Notes: generated by a model not told the origin, from the sequence alone. DNA of 64,000 nt from Luidia sarsii (GCA_949987565.1 OX465102.1:27535370-27599369); one strand, 5' to 3'; shown: positions 46,846-57,440, counted from the first letter of the stretch. Numbers and translations: made by a program.

Positions 46846-47400
46846 TCTTTCCCTCCTTCTCACTAATCCCTACCCAACTCCTTGCCCTTCCCTTTGATCT
46901 CACCCTACCAGCTTTACTCTTTGTCATTTGTTTCTCATCCGTGTCCTATTCACTCTCTTCCCCCTTCCTTCGTGTACATGTATCTGTGTTGTCCTTGTCA
47001 CTCTGCCTTTGAGAAAGGTCCTGCTATAGATCGAAACGTCAGGCCGAAAGTGGTTGATAGACGATTTGACCATGAGTTCCTTCCTTCATGACTGGACTCG
47101 ATCGAGTTACGTATCCGACTACATATACCTTTATAGACTATAGTGGAGTTCAGAGAGTTGCCTTGATTTTTTTAAACTACATGTATCTGCCTTATAGAAA
47201 GGTCCTGCTAGGATCGAAACGTCAGGCCCACTAAATTTTACATGTATATACTGTAATTATATTTTGGTCTGGGAGACTGGGAAGTGGAGCCCGTACTTAT
47301 ACTATGACATCCACAGACATAAATATTAAATAACCTTGACGGACAACAGCGGCCGCTATAGACTGTAATTTCTGGACGCCTGAAAAACCCATGGAAAAAC
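46846..47400 (+). mobile_element. Penelope-like element 3' untranslated part and terminus
   Basis: TTTGATCTTTCCCTCC is followed by polypyrimidine-rich DNA, then CTCTGCCTTTGAGAAAGGTC and GATCGAAACGTCAGGCC. The latter is one arm of the dispersed hairpin repeat, physically joined to the element. A second partial copy of this arm is at 47191-47237, followed by the GGTCTGGGAGACTGGGAAG block. Confidence 0.78.
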
Positions 47401-48009
47401 CCACAGACATGAAAAACCACGGTCAAACTTTCTCGTCACGTTACACGGACGGACGTACGTACACATACTCAGTGCAAGATTAGGCGTGCTAGCTGGCCCG
47501 CCATCCACGAGAAAAAAGACCACTAAAGTTTGATTAGTTATTATTTCTAATAAACACGCAAATACATATATGTAATGGAGTATGTAGTCATGGTTTCATC
47601 AAAAAAAAACCCAGTTTGAATCCATCATGCCCGGATTTCTCCATAAATTATGTTTGTGCACATTGTTCATCTACATCTGCCCATGGTTTCATATGAATTT
47701 TTTAGTCGGGCGCCGTCACCATTACAGTATCCTGACGTCGTTTTCCATAGGCGTTGCTGTCGGTCTATAGGTTATTATGTCTGTGGAGACATCACACTTC
47801 TGCCAAGATTTTGTCTGCTGCCCTCATTGGCAGATTTCGATTTTTGCGAGTCTGGGGGGGGAGTGGAAAAAACACACAGAAAACGCCAAATTGTATTGGT
47901 TAATGGCATAAAAAAGGGGTTTGTCCAACGTATTGTATAGCACGGTTGAAAACTATATCACAATAAAACGTCAATTTAATTCTGATGTCTTTCTAACCTT
48001 TGAAGGCTT

Positions 48010-48150
48010 TGGGTGATATACAAAAATGTTGCAAACTGCTTACTGACTAAAATTACCAAAATGTAAATCTTAAAATTTAGTGGGCCTGACGTTTCGATCC
48101 TATAGCAGGACCTTTCTCAAAGGCTTTTAGAAAGGTCCTGAAGGCTTTGA
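48010..48150. mobile_element. Hairpin repeat copy
   Basis: The leader GGTGATATACAAAAATGTTG and left arm are intact. The right arm is short and diverged (GAAAGGTCCTGAAGGCTTTG). Confidence 0.82.
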
Positions 48151-48561
48151 TCGAACCCCCTTCCCAGCCATCGCCTGCCCTTGAGTGGCCTCTCAGTTTG
48201 GACCTTGTGGTTGGCGAATCTCCATAAAAAAAGAAATACAATCATTGTACCGGTACGTCGAATAGGGCAAACCCTTGTTGAAGACAACGAATGCAGTTCC
48301 TTCACATTAGATGGTTGTCATGACCCTTTACGAGTACCTGGATCACGCTTCGTTCCCGTCACACAAAAACCTGAATGATATATAGGCTATTATAGGCCTA
48401 TTATAGGCTCTGGTTGGTCCCTGAATTTGGAGGTTTCAGTATTAAAAGAGCATTCATCCTGCAGTTGTGGTCAGAAGCTCTTTCTTTAATGCCCTTGATG
48501 CTAGACAGAGTTGTGCAAAAAAATTGAAAGCCCGTCATTTCCGTACGCGTTTCTTCCTTAA

Positions 48562-49513
48562 AGGTCAACTGAAGTGCAAAAATTAGAAAATCCTGATTTG
48601 GCATTAAATATGTTCATTGGTACATTGTAATTCCAGATCAAACATAAATTTTGTGTTTCAGGCTTATTAGAAGCCTTTTATTATTAATTAAAATTATGCT
48701 CGTAGTTATTGAGGGCGCTGTTCTTTACGTCACCGGATGAACGCAGAATGTTTGTTCTCTCCCCGCGAAAGCCGTATGCACTTAGATAGTCGGAGAGGTT
48801 CCCTGACGCGTTCTGCAGATAATGCACGTTTTTTGAGCGTGGCACCAGTCTTTTTCTCGGCGAGAAAAACCTGACAATTTTGTTGGCCGAGACGTCTTTC
48901 GACAAGCTTTTTCTTCGGAATCAGATGAATTCTAAGTCGATAACAAGGATAGAAATTCTGAAAATAGTTTTCCTATGGCCACAGACGGGAACACGTTGCC
49001 AAACCATATACGTGTGAGCCCGAATGGTCTCCATGAAAACAAGCTTCGAAAGGGACACTGCACTGCACGATTTGACGGGTCGGATTATTTCGGTCGTGTC
49101 AGCGTGATTTTTGATGTCAAAATGCAGCTTATTCTAGGATCGTCAGGGAATAAATGCATGTTTATTCCACTGCTGCAATCTGCAACAACGAATCTGGCTG
49201 GCGTGTCAACGGGTTTGTCGATATTTACTGCCGAAATCGGTTCTCTTGAAAAACGTGCACTGACTGTTGGTATACACGAACGTACAATACAATAGTTCCC
49301 CGACAAGAGTAATGAACCGAGTGTTCATCCGCTGACGTCACCAAGGACGTCCTCCACGGGGGCGTGGCTGCTCCCCCTTCCAAACTTAAATAATTTTTTA
49401 AAATTCTTTCCCATAGTTTAAAATTCGGAAAAAATGCATGGATGTATTTTGTTGACACTATAGTATTATTTGAAATAATAAAATCGAATTCCAAAATGCA
49501 TTGCAGTTGACCT
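48562..49513. mobile_element. Non-autonomous DNA transposon with TTAA target duplication
   Basis: The ends AGGTCAACTGAAGTGCA and TGCATTGCAGTTGACCT are inverted repeats flanked by TTAA (48558-48561 and 49514-49517). TTAA duplications are typical of piggyBac and Kolobok superfamilies. Internal open frames (48975-49295 plus; 48684-48905 minus) show no transposase motif that I recognise. Confidence 0.83.
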
Positions 49514-49571
49514 TTAAGTGTAGAGAGTGAGATATCCGAGTCGTCTGCCCGTTTTTAGCGTATATAGCGTA

Positions 49572-49660
49572 TGACGTCATCATTGATGACAAATCCGTCT
49601 GCACGAACCGTTTCCGTTCGCTCACGAAACCTTTATAAAGGGCAACCTTCATACTTTACG
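49572..49660 (+). promoter_or_regulatory. Candidate promoter: CRE palindrome plus TATA box
   Basis: TGACGTCA (49572-49579) lies 54 bases before CTTTATAAAGG (TATAAA 49634-49639). An open frame with ATG at 49698 follows, but no known protein is seen. It could serve the methyltransferase gene through an upstream non-coding exon, or be chance. Confidence 0.25.
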
Positions 49661-50418
49661 CAAAATATACACGACGACTGCTGCAAGTGACACGAACATG
49701 ACTGCGATAAGCAAGCTCCTTAATTCACAACCAAGGAGCTTTAGCCTGCAATCGTTTTGTTGCTGCTTGATGCCGATTTCTCCGTCGGAGTGTCGACAGC
49801 CATGGACTCGATCCGGGCAAGTTTCGGTACACTGTGCACACACAAAAAACAACCACTTGACCTGGTTTGGGCAGAGGTGCTTGGAGTTTGCGAATGGTTT
49901 CGATCAACACAGCCCAACGATATTGACGGATTATGCCCCAAACTGGTATAGGCCTAATCATTAATAACCGACGCTAGTCAAGATGTTGCTTGAACCATGG
50001 AGGCTCTTCCTATATACCTCCATGCTTGAACAAAGCCCAACACTATACAATCTACCAGATCAGAAAACGAGGGCAAACCTATAGCTGTACTAAATTCTGA
50101 CCGCAGTCCGTTCACTCCGGGTTGAGCTCGACCTCGGCCCCATTGAATGCTACTGCATGCCCCCTCTCCCAGTCCACCACAGCCTGCCTATGATATCACT
50201 ATCAGGAGTCGTTATCGCCTGTATTACCGGCAACCCTTTAAACTCAGGCTCATTTTGACACCAAATTCCAGGCATGGCCACATGACTACGCAGTTCAGAC
50301 TGGTGTTACAGCTACCAGCCAAGGTCTTCTTTACAGTGGATCGTCACGATAGTGAATACCGCCATCATTGTTTGAAATAAAGTTTTGCAATGTTTTCATT
50401 GATTTTGTAGGATCAACG

Positions 50419-51762
50419 ATGTATCAGAACAACCATTGCTATGCTTACCGGTACTGGTTGGGGGCGGAGGAGGAGGAGGCGGCGGGTGCCTTTCGTGAGT
50501 TGCTCTCGAACACGCTGGACGAACTCCTCGACCAGGTGAAAGGCCCGGAACCCAGCGAGAAAGTCAAGAAGGCCCTGCGGGACATCTCCCAGGCGTACCG
50601 CGGGGGACTCTCCAAGGCGTCCGCTCAGTACCGCTCCAACTGGAACGAGCCGGCCAACCGCTGCGCCTACGTGTTCGTCTACCTCATGCAGCACTGCCAC
50701 CTCATGTTCGCCACGCTGCTCCGGGCGGTGGACGCCGACTTCGCCCGGCGCCGGTGGCGAACCCACCTGAAGCTGTGCAGCATCGGCGGCGGGCCCGGCT
50801 CGGACCTGATCGGCCTGCTGCAGTTCCTCCAGCAGAGCGGCATCGTCCCCGAGGCCGGGCTCGAGTGCCGAGTCCTGGACCGGTGCCCGAGCTGGCGACG
50901 GGCCTGGGACGTGCTGCGTGACGGTCTCCCCACGTGCATGCCGCACGCGATGGACGTGAGGTACCACGAGTGCGATATCGTCGGGGCCGATCCAGTCCCG
51001 GCCGACGTGCTCAGCTTCGCCGCGGACGCCGACCTGGTGACCCTCATGAAATCGTTCTCCGTGGTCTCGGCTTTCGTCCAGGCCGACCCGGAGGCGCGAG
51101 GCGCCTGGCTTCGGTCCCTCCTCGTGAACCTGAAGCCGGGTTGTCTGGTGATTCTCATTGACAATAACCACAAGAATACTACTCTGTTTCAAAAACAGAT
51201 AGCACGCCAGGTAGGCCTTCGTCTGATTAGGTCTTTTACTGCAAATCCCCAGTTGCCACGGGGCCTGTATTCACAAACCATCCGAAGCTACTGTAAAGCT
51301 CTGGATTTAAGCCCAATGCGAAGATGCAGTGTGATCGTAGAGGTGTACGAAAAGGTTCCGTCAGCAATGTGTATGGATTCGCCACAACCAGGATATGGGC
51401 CTCCACGGTCGGGTCCTATACACCAAACGTCTATGAACCAGGCTCCTGTGTCGTCACGAGCATACAGGCCTAGTCCACCTAGGGTTCCCAGATACCAAGC
51501 GCCTTATGAGCCACAAGCATACAGGCCTCCTTATAGGCCTATGGCTCCCGTATACCAAGCGCCTTGGTCTCACCAAGAGCCTGTGTCACCCCAAGCATAC
51601 GGGCCTCCTTATACCGGTATGCCTCCAACACATCAAGCGACTTATGGACCTCACCAGGCGCATGTTCCACAATCATACAGGGTTCCGGGCGTTCCCACAC
51701 CCCAAGGTTCTTACGCGCCTCACAAGCGCCTGTGCCACGAGCAATATTATTATTATTATTAA
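50419..51762 (+). CDS. Class I SAM-methyltransferase-like protein with repetitive Pro/Tyr tail (447 aa)
   Basis: I choose ATG 50419 because an acceptor-like TTTTGTAG ends at 50410. An in-frame ATG at 50368 lies inside that tract. The stop TAA is at 51760-51762. A Rossmann-type methyltransferase core is visible: motif I SIGGGPGSDL (Gly123-Asp129), acidic Asp154 after strand 2 (VLDRC), Asp186 (CDIVG), then LVTLMKSFSVVSAF and NLKPGCLVILIDNN. The Asn-Trp/RCAYVFVYL segment before motif I resembles an uncharacterised family of methyltransferase-fold proteins in marine invertebrates. The substrate is unknown. Residues about 320-447 are a low-complexity tail of YxAPYxPQAYRPPYRPM-like units ending YYYYY. 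The core is very GC-rich to about nt 51145, then composition drops sharply. A retained GGGPGS motif suggests real SAM binding, but function is inferred. Confidence 0.75.
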   Translation: MYQNNHCYAYRYWLGAEEEEAAGAFRELLSNTLDELLDQVKGPEPSEKVKKALRDISQAYRGGLSKASAQYRSNWNEPANRCAYVFVYLMQHCHLMFATLLRAVDADFARRRWRTHLKLCSIGGGPGSDLIGLLQFLQQSGIVPEAGLECRVLDRCPSWRRAWDVLRDGLPTCMPHAMDVRYHECDIVGADPVPADVLSFAADADLVTLMKSFSVVSAFVQADPEARGAWLRSLLVNLKPGCLVILIDNNHKNTTLFQKQIARQVGLRLIRSFTANPQLPRGLYSQTIRSYCKALDLSPMRRCSVIVEVYEKVPSAMCMDSPQPGYGPPRSGPIHQTSMNQAPVSSRAYRPSPPRVPRYQAPYEPQAYRPPYRPMAPVYQAPWSHQEPVSPQAYGPPYTGMPPTHQATYGPHQAHVPQSYRVPGVPTPQGSYAPHKRLCHEQYYYYY

Positions 51763-51935
51763 GCATCCTAGGTTTCAAACACACTATTAAACCGCCTTAT
51801 ACGGGCCTCACCAGGCGCATGTGCCATGATGACTTATAGGCCTCTAGGGGTTCCCATTAGTCAAGTGCCTTAGGGGCAATCACCTCATTGACCTCACCAC
51901 TCACCAGGCTCCTGTGCCAAGTGCCTCCTCCCATA
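51763..51935 (+). repeat. Untranslated continuation of the tail repeats
   Basis: GGCCTCACCAGGCGCATGTG, TTATAGGCCTCTAGGGGTTC and CACCAGGCTCCTGTGCCAAG repeat the words that encode the protein's Pro/Tyr/Gln tail just upstream, but lie after the stop codon. Confidence 0.7.
51786..51791 (+). terminator. Candidate polyadenylation signal ATTAAA
   Basis: It lies 24 bases after the methyltransferase-like stop codon. The short distance makes it tentative. Confidence 0.25.
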
Positions 51936-51938
51936 ATA

Positions 51939-52114
51939 TCTTAAAATTTAGTGGGCCTGACGTTTCGATCCTAGCAGGACCTTTCTCAAAGGCCTTTGAG
52001 AAAGGTCCTGCTAGGATCGAAACGTCAGGCCCACTAAATTTTAAGATTTACATTTTGGTAATTTTAGTCAGTAAGCAGTTTGCAACATTTTTGTATTTCA
52101 CCTTAAGTCGTTCC
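51939..52114 (-). mobile_element. Hairpin repeat, full copy with perfect 108-bp palindrome
   Basis: Arms 51939-51992 and 51993-52046 are perfect complements with no spacer, by direct reading. The right side continues TTTACATTTTGGTAATTTTA to GCAACATTTTTGTATTTCAC, the complement of the leader seen elsewhere. Confidence 0.92.
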
Positions 52115-53540
52115 CATAATATAATAGATGAAGCCATAATGGGCCCTGGTGTTAATAGCCTTACACGTAATTATATTATTTGCGCTCATCATGTAAACTT
52201 TGCAAAACTTCGGTCCAAGTGATAATCATTGCAACGATCCTTATTGTGAACCTGGCGCTGATAACCTAAATTAGAAATTAGAATCATTCAAATCTTGCCC
52301 CTATAGCTATACTCCTGCTCGGAGAAGAAAGGCGAGGGCAGCATTGCAAATGCACAAATATTTCGTCATTAATTGCCAAGCCGTGTGTTGCGTATTACAC
52401 GGGGCCGTTTAGCCTTAGGGAAAGTCCATAATTGCACCGAATGGCATCACACCAGCAAAATTGTTAACTTCATGGCTTTTTCATGTACATGTACTGGCAA
52501 AAAGCTAGATACGTACAGGTAATTTACGTATACGCTGCAGTGTTTAATTTCAAGGGGGTTGGCCGTGTTTGGAAGATTCCCTGTAAAACATGCAGCAACA
52601 CATAAAACATGATTATTTACAATGTAACTCATCTGCATTGGCTATAATAGGCCTAGTGCATTTTCAGAATGCAAGGAAGTATATTTAAAAGTATAGTTTT
52701 CACGACTCCATTTAACTCACTTCTCGGAACAAAAGCAAAACCACAGCCGTTGGATACCAAGAGTTGTCTCTAAAATTGTCCAGAATCGCAATGTCATAAA
52801 ATTATGGTGGAGTCCTTTATCCGTCGACTGTTTACTGTTACATACAATGATGCGTCGACATTCACTGTACATGTATTATTATTATTACAAATCACAGCGT
52901 GTCACTCATGTCAGAGTGAAACAAAGAAACCGAAAACGCCAAATTGTTCTGGATTAATGACATAAAAGAGAGGTTTTTAAAACTTATTGTGATTGTATGT
53001 AAGACGGTTGAAAACGATCACAGAACGTAACCCTGCATTGCCTATCTTCTTTAAATCTTAATTTTTAATTTTCAAGTTTTGATTTTTGTTCAATCATTCG
53101 AAAACAATAATAATTTTAAAAGCTGCATCCGTTGTGTGATCTCTGTCAAGGTGTTTCCATTCTTATGATTTTCTATAGCACGCATATTATTTTATTTTCG
53201 TATATATATATTATCGTCCGTTCGGTTACCCTCGCGACGAATCGACGCGACTTGTGAAGTTACGTAATACGTTTAAAAAAATTTAGCTACGGTATCTCCG
53301 AGTCACCCTTTTTTGGTGGACCCCAGTGGCACCCCTCTAAGATCCCCTTTGTATTATCCTTCAGTAGGAAGACGCACTTTGTAGATAATGGCTATGGTAA
53401 TTCGCTGGCTCGTCTTATGGTAATTTGTTTGTGGTAGTTCAATTGAAAACCCTAGTGTCCAGGGGAAAGCGCGTTTTATTTTGGGGGGACGTATATGATG
53501 AAATTGCGTGAGTCCTAGCGGGGAGAACCATTTTGGCGCT
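52115..53540. other. Intergenic stretch
   Basis: No gene. Positions 52664-53030 resemble the pieces 45655-45890 and 47870-47960, so an older dispersed repeat is present there uninterrupted. Confidence 0.55.
52664..53030. repeat. Dispersed repeat, uninterrupted copy
   Basis: It shares TTTCAGAATGC, CACGACTC, TTCTCGGA-CAAAAGC, CACAGCGTGT, AAACGCCAAATTGT and GACGGTTGAAAAC, in order, with sequence on the two sides of the Penelope block at 45.65-47.96 kb. Confidence 0.6.
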
Positions 53541-53542
53541 TT

Positions 53543-53564
53543 GAGAGAGAGAGAGAGAGAGAGG
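53543..53564. repeat. (GA)n microsatellite
   Basis: Eleven GA steps. Confidence 0.9.
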
Positions 53565-53569
53565 AGTAT

Positions 53570-53771
53570 ATTGCACATGTAAGAGGTAGTGAAGTGTTGT
53601 TGGGTCGCCACCCTAACCAGCAGGCGAGTGGAATCAGCCACCGCAGGGGAAGGTCCGGCCAACTAAAAAAACCCCGAATGTTGAGGCCGTGAGCCAAACC
53701 AACACTCCTCCAGTGACCAGTCTTCATATGGCGGCAGCCTGAAGTCCGAGGATATCTCTCCCCGAATTACC
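53570..53771 (+). other. Candidate untranslated first exon
   Basis: A (GA)n tract is followed by about 200 bases of relatively GC-rich DNA ending ATTACC, then the strong donor GTAAGT at 53772. It lies upstream of the Smad exon on the same strand and could be its 5' UTR exon. A short upstream frame ATGGCGGCAGCCTGA is present. There is no transcript evidence. Confidence 0.25.
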
Positions 53772-54897
53772 GTAAGTTACATTTGTTTTTCTCTGGATGA
53801 CTGTAATTGTCACGATTGATTGTAGTTTGAAAGGACTCAGATATCCTGTATCTACCCGTTGATGAAATGAGAAACATTATAATAAGGTTTTTAAAATGTG
53901 TAAACCTGATGACGGATTCGATATTTAATTTAAGACGAAAGTGTCAAAAGTCTCAAAAGAAGTCTGATTAGGTAGATAACAAAAAAAATGCAGAGATTAG
54001 TAGTCTGTTGGTATCTTAATTCGTAGATGGCCATTTTCCGATGACCAAAAGCAACCCCTTGATTGCGAGTCCCGTGAGACCGAGACCGGTGCTGCTGGAA
54101 GCCGCAGGCAGGGACCCACAGCAGTGGCAGGGCGGACGAAGCCTGGACATCAGCTCGTAACCGTCACCCGCAAGCCTTGGGACGAAAAGGTTATAGATAC
54201 AGAATTTGGTTTGAATAATAGTGTCACAACTCACCTTCAATTTATTTGTGCTATTCTTTTTTGTACATGTATGTGTACGCCAGGTGCAGCCATACTTAAT
54301 TGTTTATTTTAATGGCAGACAGAACAAGTTAGTATTCGTGTCGATCAAACCGATGTGGGAGATTGGTTTAACACCGGTACTTTGATTAATTATTTCAATT
54401 ATAGTGCAGTGTGGTACCTTTGGATTTTTTTTTCTATTTTTCTCATATAACTGTTTGGAAGGAGGAGATATTTTCTAGACTACTTTGACTATATTACAGC
54501 TCACTTGTATACAAATGTATATTCTTTTTTTTCTTGAATTGTTCGATTGAATTAAATTAAGTGTCGAGGTTATTTCTGCCTCCTTGTTCACAATTTTTTT
54601 AAGTACTACTAATTTACAAAATTAGTTGACAATCTCCGAACTGATGTAGCCAGGTTCAAGACTGTTGCCCTGTATCTGAATGAAAGTGGGGATACATGCG
54701 GTATAGTAAAATCGTTCAAAATTTTCTTTGCTTTTTTTGCTGTTGGGGGAACAGTTTTATTTTCCTTTACTTTGTCAGAATGCTTTGATGTACGGGGGGT
54801 AATTAATTCTTTGTTCACCCTGTAAGTGTGGGCAGTAATTGTAAGCCTATACCGAATCGTCGTCTTTATTCATGCTTGTCAAATTAATTTGATTTCA

Positions 54898-54972
54898 AAT
54901 AATTATAAATCTCAAAAGTTAGAGGGCTTGACCCCTTCGATCCTAGCAGGACCTTTCTCAAAGGCAAAGTGA
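54898..54972. mobile_element. Hairpin-repeat half copy
   Basis: AATCTCAAAAGTTAGAGGGC followed by CCTAGCAGGACCTTTCTCAA. The second arm is missing. Confidence 0.75.
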
Positions 54973-55227
54973 CAAGGACATACACAGACATAGTGCATAC
55001 ACATTATTAATAACAGTGAAGTATTTTTTCATTCTTAGATTAGTCAGTGGATCAATCCATAACTGCAGTGCTTCAAGACAAATCTGAAGACTTTGTTGTT
55101 GATCTCAACATTTCATAATGTTCCTCATTATAGTACTGTTTCCCCAATTTGTTTTGGGGGATTTTGTGCGCCTTGGGTGTCCTTGGACAGACATGTGCGC
55201 GGTGTAAATGTTTATCATTATCATCAT

Positions 55228-55350
55228 TAGGATCCTAGCAGGACCTTTCTCAAAAGGCAGAGACAGGTCCTGCTAGTATCGAAAGTCAGACCCTTCTATT
55301 TTTTTATTATTTTTTCGTTTTAGTCAGTAAGCAGTTTACAACATTTTTAT
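55228..55350 (-). mobile_element. Hairpin repeat copy, leader on the right
   Basis: The left arm starts within GATCCTAGCAGGACC. The right arm is diverged, followed by TTTTAGTCAGTAAGCAGTTT. Confidence 0.78.
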
Positions 55351-55351
55351 A

Positions 55352-55398
55352 TATATTACTGTATTACTGTATTACTGTATTACTGTATTACTGTATTT
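55352..55398. repeat. (ATTACTGT)n microsatellite
   Basis: Five consecutive 8-9-bp units. Confidence 0.88.
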
Positions 55399-57264
55399 TA
55401 TTAATAAATAATAATATAAGGTCTATGTTTATTTTTCTAGTTTTAGACATGCATCATTATGTGAAACCTTTTGAGATTTTGTGTAAATTTTCATGGTGCC
55501 AAAAGTACGAACTGTCCAGGGTATAATGTAATAATATCATCACTTGTGCCCACGTGTTTTGTCCATCATGTTATTTTCTCGTAAACGTTAATTTTTACCC
55601 AGATATTTCAGTGAGAAATGTATATAGAACAGAATCTGAGAAACTTGGATGATTAAACTCACACAGAGAACAAGATAAAGATGTGATTCCATGAATAATA
55701 ATTATAGTCGATCGCACTTCGAGTTCTCACAACCTGCCCAAAAACGAACGCGTGGTGGCGCGCCACCGTCAATACTGCGTGGGCTTTCACCATGGAGCTA
55801 TGGCTTTCATGAACCACTGGAAAAGGATCGGGCTGCGGATTCGTCCAATCACCATCACTGTCACACAAAAAATGAAAAAGAGAAATGAAAATATATGCTT
55901 TGGGTTGTCGCTAAAATACTGGGGATGTTGCCCTCTCTATGTCAGAATATTCACACAGAAACTGTTGCCAAAATCCTTGTTCATCAATGCCTGTGACTTT
56001 TATGAAGTCTGTGTACAGTATGAAGTGAAACTGCGTTCATAAAGGGCCCGTGCGTTCACTGCATATGCATGCGTGTGTGAGTCGCCTCGCTGTCGCCGAC
56101 AACAGTGACGTCATCTGTCTAGCTGACGGACACATCACTCCTGGAGTGGCAGAGTAAAATAAAGTAGGGCAAATTATTCATCGACTAATGTCATCCTTCG
56201 CTCGGCTAAAATAGGGGACGGATACCCACCGACGTCCATATGTTGGACATTCTGGGGGAAACGGGAAGCATCTCGGCCCGGAAATAGTGGAATCTGTGGC
56301 CAGGGAAGTGGCCAGACAAGTGCGCGGAAGGATAAGTTAGGGATTATTCACGCCAACGGTGTCAGTCTTCCTGTCGCCAAAAATACTACAGGCGCTGGTT
56401 GTAGGCTGTGCATGCATGGGGTTAGCGTAGCGTGTGTCGTGTAAACCCTGACGTATACAGTGCACATGCACGCTTGGTGGTACATGCACTATGTGTACTA
56501 ATGGCATGTGCACATTATACATGCACACACGATATCGCCAGTGAGAAGTGTGCTGTCGTTAATGAACTTAAACGCCTCTCATTCTTCGATAATTTCGTCC
56601 TTAAAAAACCGAGATAGACGGCGGTCAACAGCGGGTGCACGACACACGACAATGCAGGTGGATAGCCTGTCTGTTTGTTGCCGGTGAGTGTGTGGTTAAT
56701 TATCATAGCAATCGGGCAAATTCGTGCATTTTTGTTTTTTTTTCTGTTGGGGGGGTTTCTGAAGTGGCAGCCATTTTGCTCGATGTGGAGTGTGGTGCAG
56801 GACTACATTACGTTCGGACCACTAGCAGTAACACTGACACTAGTGACACGAATGGCAGCTCTCGTTGTTGTTCCGTGTTTCCAGAAATCGGAGATTGATC
56901 TGACTGATTCAGTCACGTTTCTTTAAATGCTGAGGTGGTGCTCATTTTTACAGAAATATTTAGCAGAACAAAGGTTGCCTTGCACTGTTGGAAGTTGAAA
57001 GTTCTCCGAGTCGGAGTAAGTGAAAGTGAAGCAGCGAATAACATTTTGTATTGTACATGTACATTTGTCGTTTTTGTACTGTAGTTTTTTATCTAGTGTT
57101 GGCAACCCTGCGTTTCAGTCCCTCTTTTCCTCATAATGAAAGATATACAACCATGTAAGTGTAAGCTACCATTTACGTACTGCTGTCCAAGTTGCATCTT
57201 TCTTACGCATTTGTTTGCGGCCTGACCATTTTCTGTCAAATTAAAACTGAATTTAACATTTATT

Positions 57265-57440
57265 GAAAGTTTAGTGGGCCTGACGTTTCTATCCTAGCAG
57301 TAGCAGGACCTCTCTCAAAGGCACTTTGAGAAAGGTCCTGCTACAGTGCTAGGATCGAAACATCAGGCCCACTAAATTTTGAGATTTGCATTTTGGTAAT
57401 TTTAGTCAGTTAGCAGTTTGCAACATTTTTGTATGCATCA
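57265..57440 (-). mobile_element. Hairpin repeat, near-complete copy
   Basis: Both arms are present with small insertions (GTAGCA and ACAGTG), followed by the reversed leader GGTAATTTTAGTCAGTTAGC to AACATTTTTGTATG. Confidence 0.85.

Larger units (their letters stand above)
53772..57264. other. Intergenic or Smad upstream intron
   Basis: No recognised gene. It has hairpin-repeat pieces at 54898-54972 and 55228-55350 and a microsatellite at 55352-55398. The remainder is unremarkable. Confidence 0.55.

Noticed and set aside
46982..47045. Hammerhead ribozyme in the Penelope terminus
   Set aside because: Penelope-like elements often carry one, and GAAACGTC is present, but I see no CTGANGA core with a pairing stem II next to it. 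Covariance-model scoring would settle it.
48975..49295. 106-residue open frame inside the TTAA element as a transposase
   Set aside because: It is short, has no catalytic motif that I recognise and no homologue in sight, so it is left as part of the non-autonomous element.
49698..49964. 88-residue open frame after the TATA box as a gene
   Set aside because: There is no recognisable domain, and no splice phase joins it to the methyltransferase-like frame via the acceptor at 50410.
50413..51192. 259-residue minus-strand open frame opposite the methyltransferase-like gene
   Set aside because: High GC content keeps the complementary frame open. The plus strand has a recognisable SAM-binding motif and fold order, and the minus strand has none.
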